Below, one piece after another: positions 7,941 through 12,471 of a stretch of DNA of 12,471 nt; position 1 is the first letter of the stretch, and every line of letters begins with the position of its first letter. Made by a program: the position numbers and the translations under genes. The DNA comes from Desulfuromonadaceae bacterium. GTDB lineage: Bacteria > Desulfobacterota > Desulfuromonadia > Desulfuromonadales > Geopsychrobacteraceae. The notes beneath the pieces were generated by a model that was not told the DNA's origin, searched no databases, and worked only from the letters and a program-made list of their open reading frames with translations. The stretch lies in the NCBI GenBank assembly GCA_016744555.1, contig JADGED010000061.1:1-12471 (forward strand), given 5' to 3'.

Positions 7941-9260
7941 ATGGAACGGCTTGAACAATTTATTAAACAGTTAGATTTTACAGTTGTCCTCGAATGGCTC
8001 GACAAGATGATTATCATCATCACGCAACTACTGCTCGATAGTGGCATTGATATTCCTGAGGAATACCGACCCCTAGTAGCTTTAGGCATTATCTACCTTG
8101 GTGCTACACTTGTTGTTTTACTGTCGGTACTGTTGCTACTGAAAATATTTAGAAAATCAAAAAAGTCGCAGCCGCAAATCACCCCTGAAGCAGAAAAGGA
8201 ACCCGAGGTTGCTGCGCCAGAGGAACAGCCTGAAGCTGAGGTTGAAGAAACTGCAGTAGCCGAGGCAGAAGTTCTGACGGCGGAGCCGGAGCCAGAATTA
8301 GAAGCAGAGCCCGAGATTGAGCCGGAACCTGAACCAACCTTAAGTGTTTTTGAACGCTTTAAGCGGGGCTTGTCTAAAACCCAGTCGTCATTAGTTGGGC
8401 GGGTCGATAGTTTGCTCCGTGGCAAAGCGGTAATTGATGAAGATTTAGTTGAGGAGTTAGAAGAGATTCTGATTACCGCAGACCTTGGTATGCAAACAAC
8501 CCAACAGCTTATCTCTTCGTTGGAAGAGAGCCGCTCTCGTGGTGAGCTGGAGAGTGCCGATCAAGTGCGCCAATTGTTGATGGCGGAGTTGCGGCAGATC
8601 CTGCAGGTTGAAACCAAGCAACTTGATGTCGACAGTGCTTCCCCATTTGTTATCATGGTGGTTGGTGTTAATGGCGTCGGGAAAACGACTACTATTGGTA
8701 AGTTGGCTAATCAGTTTGCCCAGAGTGGAAAAAAGGTTATTCTCGGTGCTGGCGATACGTTTCGTGCTGCCGCTGCCGAGCAATTACAAATTTGGGGTGA
8801 GCGAGCAGGGGTAGAGGTGATAAGTCATGCTGAAGGGTCTGACCCCGGTGCGGTAGCATTTGACGCTGCCAAGGCTGCGGTAGCAAGAAATGCTGATGTT
8901 TTGCTGCTTGATACTGCGGGTCGTTTGCACAATAAGGTTAACTTGATGGAGGAACTGAAAAAAATCCGGCGGGTGCTTGATCGCGAGATCCCAGATGCGC
9001 CGCATGAGATTTTATTAGTTCTGGATGCCACCACCGGTCAAAACGCATTAATTCAGGCTCGATTATTTAACGAAGCGGTGGCTTTGGATGGTATCGCTTT
9101 GACTAAGCTAGATGGCACCGCTAAGGGTGGTATTGTTGTCGCTATTGCCGCAGAATTAAATGTACCGGTGCGCTTTATCGGTATGGGTGAGCAGATTGAT
9201 GATTTACGTCCTTTCGATCCTGAAATGTTTGTTTCTGTATTGTTTGATACTGCTAAATAG
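7941..9260 (+). CDS. ftsY: Signal recognition particle receptor FtsY
   Basis: FtsY is the SRP receptor GTPase, which docks ribosome-nascent chain-SRP complexes at the inner membrane next to the Sec translocon. The 439-aa protein has three parts. The N-terminus is hydrophobic, with a clear membrane helix at about 45-70 followed by the basic stop RKSKK, and a further hydrophobic helix at about 12-32. A Glu/Pro-rich acidic linker spans about 82-132 with repeated PE pairs. The NG domain occupies about 135-439, with P-loop GVNGVGKT (242-249), DTFRAAAAEQL (from 272), DTAGR (324-328) and TKLDGTAKGG (from 388), ending IDDLRPFDPEMF; all GTPase motifs are intact. AAGGA at 7926-7930 lies 10 nt before the ATG. 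The true membrane segment differs from E. coli FtsY, which binds peripherally. A ZapB-like gene follows after 20 nt and zapA after that, suggesting an operon ending at the terminator at 9794-9835. Confidence 0.97.
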   Translation: MERLEQFIKQLDFTVVLEWLDKMIIIITQLLLDSGIDIPEEYRPLVALGIIYLGATLVVLLSVLLLLKIFRKSKKSQPQITPEAEKEPEVAAPEEQPEAEVEETAVAEAEVLTAEPEPELEAEPEIEPEPEPTLSVFERFKRGLSKTQSSLVGRVDSLLRGKAVIDEDLVEELEEILITADLGMQTTQQLISSLEESRSRGELESADQVRQLLMAELRQILQVETKQLDVDSASPFVIMVVGVNGVGKTTTIGKLANQFAQSGKKVILGAGDTFRAAAAEQLQIWGERAGVEVISHAEGSDPGAVAFDAAKAAVARNADVLLLDTAGRLHNKVNLMEELKKIRRVLDREIPDAPHEILLVLDATTGQNALIQARLFNEAVALDGIALTKLDGTAKGGIVVAIAAELNVPVRFIGMGEQIDDLRPFDPEMFVSVLFDTAK

Positions 9261-9280
9261 AGCAGTTACACGAGGAAAAT

Positions 9281-9466
9281 ATGGAGCTGCTGGAACAGTT
9301 AGAATTTGCCACCGAAGCCTTGTTGCAGAAAAACAGGCAATTACAGTCTGAAAATGCGGAGCTGCGTTCCGGTCAGGCGGTTTGGCAGGAGGAGCGTGCA
9401 TATCTTCTTGCTGAAATCGATCGAATTATTAAACGTCTAGATACGGTAAAACTGGAGGAAGCTTGA
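9281..9466 (+). CDS. Small ZapB-like coiled-coil protein
   Basis: This is a 61-aa, almost entirely alpha-helical, highly charged protein with heptad-like spacing of hydrophobics (MELLEQLEFATEALLQKN, then ENAELRSGQAVWQEERAYLL, then IDRIIKRLDTVKL). It resembles the short coiled-coil proteins often encoded directly before zapA and annotated as ZapB or as a small hypothetical family. ZapB proteins form filaments that bridge ZapA on the Z-ring to the nucleoid. The start is supported by GAGG at 9272-9275, 5 nt before the ATG. It lies 20 nt after ftsY, and its stop codon overlaps the TTG start of zapA, so the two are likely translationally coupled. The call rests on length, coiled coil and position next to zapA; sequence similarity among such short coiled coils is weak evidence on its own. 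Confidence 0.75.
   Translation: MELLEQLEFATEALLQKNRQLQSENAELRSGQAVWQEERAYLLAEIDRIIKRLDTVKLEEA
9454..9458 (+). promoter_or_regulatory. Ribosome binding site for TTG-started zapA
   Basis: GGAGG lies 4 nt before the TTG at 9463, inside the last codons of the ZapB-like gene. It supports TTG over the downstream in-frame GTG at 9475, which would be 16 nt from this site and would shorten the conserved N-terminus. Confidence 0.6.
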
Positions 9467-9744
9467 ATTCCAACGTGAATATCAAACTTTTAGGCCGTGA
9501 ATACAATTTGCGCAGTCATGAGTCGGCAATTGAGATTGAGAAGGCGGTGAAATTTGTAGAAGAGCGTCTAGCGGAGACGGGATTAGGGAAATCTGTAGAT
9601 ACTAGGGACTTAACTGTGTTGACCCTACTTAATCTCGCGGGAGATTATTTACGCTTAGTCGCACAGCAAAAAAATGGCAGTGAACAGCAAAATGTCCGTT
9701 TGCGACAAGTGGTTGACCAGTTGGAAAATGGTTTGTTGGGTTAA
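9463..9744 (+). CDS. zapA: Cell division protein ZapA
   Basis: ZapA is a cytoplasmic protein that bundles and crosslinks FtsZ protofilaments and stabilises the Z-ring. The 93-aa length is normal for short ZapA proteins. The N-terminal globular part has the family pattern VNIKLLGREYNLRS followed by IEIEKAVKFVEERL. A helix containing LTVLTLLNLAGDYLRL leads into a C-terminal dimerising coiled coil (VRLRQVVDQLENGL). The start is TTG, overlapping the TGA of the preceding ZapB-like gene (TTGA), with a GGAGG ribosome site 4 nt upstream; GTG at 9475 is a less likely alternative. It is the last gene of the ftsY unit, with a Rho-independent terminator about 50 nt after its stop. Its position before 6S RNA and 5-formyl-THF cyclo-ligase is the same order known in gammaproteobacteria. 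Confidence 0.93.
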   Translation: MNSNVNIKLLGREYNLRSHESAIEIEKAVKFVEERLAETGLGKSVDTRDLTVLTLLNLAGDYLRLVAQQKNGSEQQNVRLRQVVDQLENGLLG

Positions 9745-9793
9745 TTCTGGTTGCTAAAGTTTATAATTTCAATGTATTGTCAAATTTCAGAAG

Positions 9794-9835
9794 CTGACTG
9801 TTGTGTGTATGGTGGTATTACGGTCAGTTTTTTTT
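9794..9835 (+). terminator. Rho-independent terminator after zapA
   Basis: CTGACTG (9794-9800) pairs with CGGTCAG (9821-9827), giving seven base pairs including one G-U, around a 20-nt loop. Eight T residues follow immediately (9828-9835). It lies about 50 nt after zapA and separates the ftsY-zapA unit from the 6S RNA. Confidence 0.85.
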
Positions 9836-9843
9836 AGATAGAT

Positions 9844-9876
9844 TTGGTTAGGTATAAAGTAAAGATTAAATATAGA
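9844..9876 (+). promoter_or_regulatory. Candidate promoter for 6S RNA
   Basis: TTGGTT at 9844-9849 resembles a -35 box. An AT-rich stretch offers TTAAAT at 9866-9871 (16-nt spacer) or TATAGA at 9871-9876 (21-nt spacer) as -10. Either would start transcription just before or at the 5' strand of the 6S closing stem at 9881. It lies right after a strong terminator, so an independent promoter is expected here. The individual boxes are imperfect. Confidence 0.4.
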
Positions 9877-10055
9877 TACGCCTTTTATCTGGTGTTTTGT
9901 CCTGCGCTTAGCAGGGTGTTGCGATCCTTCTGAAAATTGATTATTCCCGCTAGGTTGTTTTGTTTATACAGCTTTGGGGGAAGGAGTCCATGTTTGTTTT
10001 CAGGTGTAAAATATAGTACGGTTTAGTTATACCAGATATTAGGATTTGCACGTAT
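9876..10055 (+). ncRNA. ssrS: 6S RNA (approximate ends)
   Basis: 6S RNA mimics an open promoter, binds the sigma70-type RNA polymerase holoenzyme and represses transcription in stationary phase; it templates a short product RNA on release. Two things support the call. The locus between zapA and 5-formyl-THF cyclo-ligase is the standard ssrS position. The sequence also folds into the 6S plan. CCTTTTATCTGG (9881-9892) pairs with CCAGATATTAGG (10032-10043) except for two U-U mismatches. Inner helices are TTTT (9895-9898) with AAAA (10008-10011) and CCTG (9901-9904) with CAGG (10001-10004). A central bubble of about 18 and 12 nt follows, then an apical stem GA-CCTTC (9923-9930) with GAAGG-TC (9980-9988), and GCT/AGC plus CCC/GGG near the loop. 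A competing local hairpin, CCTGC-GCTTA-GCAGG, lies at 9901-9915. Ends are approximate; ATACG (9876-9880) and CGTAT (10051-10055) may extend the stem across a 7-nt bulge. Base pairing was worked out by eye. Confidence 0.78.
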
Positions 10056-10138
10056 AACCTTCTATTTTTCCTCTTTTTTTGTGCCCCACCTTTTCTTTTG
10101 CCGATAAACTCCTGTGATCACCACTTGGATATGATGTG
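10056..10138 (+). other. Pyrimidine-rich leader between 6S RNA and cyclo-ligase gene
   Basis: About 83 nt without a gene. The first half is strongly pyrimidine-rich, with T runs at 10064-10068 and 10074-10080. I see no convincing GC-rich hairpin before these runs, so they are not called an intrinsic terminator, although the 6S closing stem lies only about 20-30 nt upstream. No good promoter is visible, so the cyclo-ligase gene may be read through from the 6S promoter, as described for ssrS-ygfA in E. coli. Confidence 0.4.
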
Positions 10139-10699
10139 ATGGCTAAACAAACCATCCGTAAGCATTATCTTAATTGCCGTAGGCAGCTTGAACCAGAGGC
10201 TTACCAATGCCTAAGTCTGCAAGCGCAGAGGCGTTTGCTCGATAGTGAGCCATTTGCTACCGCTCAACGTTTGGCGCTTTACAGTCCGGTTAATAATGAG
10301 GTTGCAACGCAGCAGCTTGATATAAGCGCCAGAACTCAGCAGATGCAGGTTTATTATCCCCGTGTGGCTGGCGATACTATGGAATTTATTGCGGCTGCAA
10401 GTCTCAATGATTTAGTTTGTGGTACTTTTGGTGTAGCTGAACCCACTGGTAAGGTTGAAGCATTCGCTGCGCCGCTAGATTTGATTGTCGTTCCGGGGAT
10501 CGCTTTCGATATGAAAGGCAACCGGCTAGGCTATGGGCGAGGTTATTACGACCGGTGGTTAGCTGGAAAATCGGTTGAAACTGTGGTTGTAGGTTTGTGT
10601 TTCGAGTGCCAGTTGTGCAAGTTGTTGCCGGTAGCCGGACATGATCAACCACTAGACTATATAGTAACAGAAGAAAAACTCATCTCCTGTCACCTCTAA
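10139..10699 (+). CDS. 5-formyltetrahydrofolate cyclo-ligase
   Basis: This is the enzyme (MTHFS family, called Fau or YgfA in enterics) that converts 5-formyl-THF to 5,10-methenyl-THF at the expense of ATP, returning stored folate to one-carbon metabolism. The 186-aa length is typical. Family marks are the basic N-terminus (KQTIRKHYLNCRRQL), the substrate-pocket region around NNEVATQ, the strand LDLIVVPGIAFDMKGNRLG, and the ATP-binding signature GNRLGYGRGYYDRWL at 127-141. The ATG at 10139 is chosen because the family N-terminus begins there; an in-frame GTG at 10136 is an alternative. The ribosome site is weak (TTGGA at 10125-10129), and GTGAT at the start codon can pair with ATCAC at 10117-10121. 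It follows 6S RNA, the classic arrangement, and rny starts 42 nt after its stop, so an operon is likely. Confidence 0.94.
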   Translation: MAKQTIRKHYLNCRRQLEPEAYQCLSLQAQRRLLDSEPFATAQRLALYSPVNNEVATQQLDISARTQQMQVYYPRVAGDTMEFIAAASLNDLVCGTFGVAEPTGKVEAFAAPLDLIVVPGIAFDMKGNRLGYGRGYYDRWLAGKSVETVVVGLCFECQLCKLLPVAGHDQPLDYIVTEEKLISCHL

Positions 10700-10741
10700 G
10701 GTGCAGGTTCATTATAAACTCTGAAAAGAGAGGGATTTACT

Positions 10742-12307
10742 GTGCAAACTGATATTACGACAATTATAATAGTTCTGGTGGCGCTAGCTGCTGGTGTGTT
10801 CTTAGGAATGTTCTTGCGCCGGAAGCTATCAGAAACAAAGACTAACAATGCCACCATTGAAGCAGAAAACATAATCAGCGTCGCAGGAAAAGAAGCTGAT
10901 GCATTGCGCAAAGAAGCTGCAATTCAAGCTAAAGATGAAGTTTTACAGGCAAAAACTCATTGGGAGCAAGAGGCGCGTGAACTGCGGAAAGAAATTCACA
11001 ATCATGAAACCCGCTTGCAACAGAAAGAGGAAAACCTCGATCGTAAGCAGGATCAGATTGAAAAACGTAGTGATGAGCTGAACAATCGTGAGCAGCAGCA
11101 GCGCCAGCAAACTGAACGCTTGCAAAAGAAACAAGCAGATGTCGATAAGCTATATCTAGATCAGCAAAATAAGCTAGAAGAGCTTTCAGGAATGACGGGT
11201 GAGCAGGCAAAGCAGCAGTTAATCGATGCCATGTTAAGTGAGGCTCGTCATGATGCCGCTAAAGGGATCAAGCGGATTGAAGATGAAGCTCATGAGGTCG
11301 CTGATAAAAAAGCTAAGAAAATTATGGCTCTAGCGATTCAGCGCTATGCTGGTGATTTTGTTGCAGAAAAAACCGTAAGTGTTGTCCCTCTCCCTTCTGA
11401 TGAGATGAAGGGGCGCATTATTGGTCGTGAGGGTCGAAATATTCGTGCCATTGAAGCTGCAACAGGGATAGACTTAATTATCGACGACACTCCTGAAGCG
11501 GTGGTGATCTCAGGTTTCAACCCTGTTCGACGTGAAGTAGCACGTATCTCACTGGAGCGTTTGATTGCCGATGGTAGAATTCATCCTGCGCGGATTGAAG
11601 AGTTGGTTGAAAAAGCACAGAGTGAAGTTGACGAAGAAATTCGCCAGGCTGGTGAGCAGGCGACATTTGATGTAGGTGTGCACGGCATTCACCCAGAAAT
11701 TATCAAATTGCTGGGTATGTTGAAGTACCGTACATCTTATGGGCAAAACGTTTTGGTCCACTCCATTGAAGTTGCATTCCTCTGTGGTATGATGGCTTCT
11801 GAGCTGGGAGTTAATGTCAAGCAGGCTAAGCGTGCTGGATTGCTGCACGATATTGGTAAGGCAGTCAGTCATGAAATGGAAGGCTCCCATGCTGTTAACG
11901 GTGGAGATTTAGCTCGAAAATATGGTGAGTCTCCTAAAATCGTTCATGCTATTGCCGCCCACCACGAAGACGAAAAACCTGATACGGTTCTGGCTATTTT
12001 GACTCAAGCAGCCGATGCCCTTTCTGGTGCTCGCCCCGGTGCCCGTCGTGAAACCATGGAAACCTATGTTAAGCGCCTTCGTGAGTTAGAACAGATAGGC
12101 ACATCATTCAGCGGTGTTACCGGTTGTTTTGCAATTCAGGCGGGACGTGAGATCCGGGTAATGGTTTCTAGTGATCAGATTTCTGATGAGTTCTCGCACG
12201 TGCTGGCAAAAGATATTGCCCTGAAGATAGAGCAGGAGATGACTTATCCTGGACAGATTAGGGTTAATGTTATCCGTGAGACTCGGGCAATTGAATACGC
12301 TAAGTAA
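10742..12307 (+). CDS. rny: Ribonuclease Y
   Basis: RNase Y is a membrane-tethered endoribonuclease that starts decay and processing of many mRNAs in bacteria that have it. The 521-aa protein matches the family length. The order is an N-terminal membrane helix at about 6-25 (TTIIIVLVALAAGVFLGMF) followed by RRK, and a long charged coiled coil at about 30-195. A KH RNA-binding domain follows with IIGREGR at 226-232, then an HD metal-dependent catalytic domain with H369-D370 (LLHDIGK), the following AAHHEDE segment, and D425 (AADALSG). The C-terminus ends GQIRVNVIRETRAIEYAK, as usual for RNase Y. The start is GTG at 10742 with GAGAGGG at 10728-10734, 7 nt upstream. It lies between the folate cyclo-ligase gene and a YmdB-type gene; rny-ymdB is a widespread pair. 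Whether it partners with RNase E-like enzymes in this organism cannot be judged here. Confidence 0.98.
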   Translation: MQTDITTIIIVLVALAAGVFLGMFLRRKLSETKTNNATIEAENIISVAGKEADALRKEAAIQAKDEVLQAKTHWEQEARELRKEIHNHETRLQQKEENLDRKQDQIEKRSDELNNREQQQRQQTERLQKKQADVDKLYLDQQNKLEELSGMTGEQAKQQLIDAMLSEARHDAAKGIKRIEDEAHEVADKKAKKIMALAIQRYAGDFVAEKTVSVVPLPSDEMKGRIIGREGRNIRAIEAATGIDLIIDDTPEAVVISGFNPVRREVARISLERLIADGRIHPARIEELVEKAQSEVDEEIRQAGEQATFDVGVHGIHPEIIKLLGMLKYRTSYGQNVLVHSIEVAFLCGMMASELGVNVKQAKRAGLLHDIGKAVSHEMEGSHAVNGGDLARKYGESPKIVHAIAAHHEDEKPDTVLAILTQAADALSGARPGARRETMETYVKRLRELEQIGTSFSGVTGCFAIQAGREIRVMVSSDQISDEFSHVLAKDIALKIEQEMTYPGQIRVNVIRETRAIEYAK

Positions 12308-12351
12308 ACGTATCGAGTGTCCTGCTAAAGTATAAAGTTGTGGAGCAATTT

Positions 12352-12471
12352 GTGAAGCTATTATTTATTGGTGATATTGTTGGTCGAGCTGGTCGGCGTA
12401 TGTTGGTTGATCAGTTAGATCGTTTAGTTGACCAGCATATGGTTGATTTAGTAGTTGCCAATGGTGAAAAT
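12352..12471 (+). CDS. YmdB-family metallophosphoesterase (3'-truncated)
   Basis: These are the first 40 codons of a calcineurin-like phosphoesterase of the YmdB/TIGR00282 family, which hydrolyses cyclic nucleotides in vitro and affects multicellular behaviour in Bacillus subtilis. The translated start reads MKLLFIGDIVGRAGRRM and, at residues 36-40, ANGEN. D8, E39 and N40 fall where the family has its metal ligands and catalytic acidic residue. The start is GTG at 12352 with TGGAG at 12341-12345, 6 nt upstream. It follows rny by 44 nt with no terminator visible, so it is probably in the same transcript. The remainder (the family is about 260 aa) lies beyond the window. Confidence 0.92.
   Translation, partial: MKLLFIGDIVGRAGRRMLVDQLDRLVDQHMVDLVVANGEN

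Noticed and set aside
8093..8425. A minus-strand frame of 110 codons rich in Ser and Gly
   Set aside because: It is the complement of the Glu/Pro-rich linker of FtsY; its low-complexity composition is a mirror of GAG/CCG codons there.
10058..10080. Poly-T run after 6S RNA as an intrinsic terminator
   Set aside because: No adjacent stable hairpin was found; only a 3-bp AGG/CCT pairing is available next to it.
1..12471. Mobile elements, CRISPR arrays, tRNA genes or a defence system
   Set aside because: No transposase or integrase genes, regularly spaced repeats, tRNA cloverleafs or defence-type proteins were seen; all large frames are recognised core genes.

Overview
The window is about 12.5 kb of densely packed, vertically inherited-looking housekeeping DNA. 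Gene order and protein character suggest a Gram-negative bacterium of the Desulfuromonadales/Geobacter-like branch of the former Deltaproteobacteria. GC is moderate to low for that group, judged by eye and not computed. The main clues are SMC followed by a single roadblock/LC7 protein, FtsY followed by a ZapB-like/ZapA pair, a 6S RNA between zapA and 5-formyltetrahydrofolate cyclo-ligase, and then RNase Y with a YmdB-type phosphoesterase. The taxonomic assignment is inference. I see no mobile elements, CRISPR arrays, tRNAs or rRNAs.

Layout. (1) Positions 1-492 hold the 3' part of a UbiE/MenG quinone methyltransferase. (2) A large AsmA-like envelope protein lies convergently on the minus strand, ending 14 nt from it. 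Its start is better placed at 3590 than at 3647. (3) A divergent intergenic region of about 250 nt (3591-3838) carries a plausible promoter for smc. SMC (1172 aa, glutamine-rich coiled coil) is followed after 54 nt by a roadblock/LC7 protein. (4) A 163-nt gap with two odd short reading frames precedes ftsY, which encodes a membrane-anchored FtsY with a long acidic linker. A small ZapB-like coiled-coil gene and zapA follow and overlap, and a clear Rho-independent terminator ends this unit at 9794-9835. (5) The gene-free stretch 9745-10138 contains that terminator, a likely promoter, a 6S RNA candidate with a long closing stem and central bubble, and a pyrimidine-rich leader. (6) The 5-formyl-THF cyclo-ligase, RNase Y and the beginning of a YmdB-like metallophosphoesterase are closely spaced and probably co-transcribed.

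Together the genes cover respiratory quinone synthesis, envelope lipid homeostasis, chromosome organisation (SMC), co-translational membrane targeting (FtsY), Z-ring assembly (ZapA and ZapB-like), regulation of RNA polymerase (6S RNA), folate metabolism and mRNA turnover (RNase Y). I did not find a convincing undescribed system. The points most worth a second look are the 6S RNA with its competing hairpin, the unusual hinge and polyglutamine coiled coil of SMC, the SMC-roadblock pairing, the membrane-anchored FtsY, and the short open frames before ftsY.
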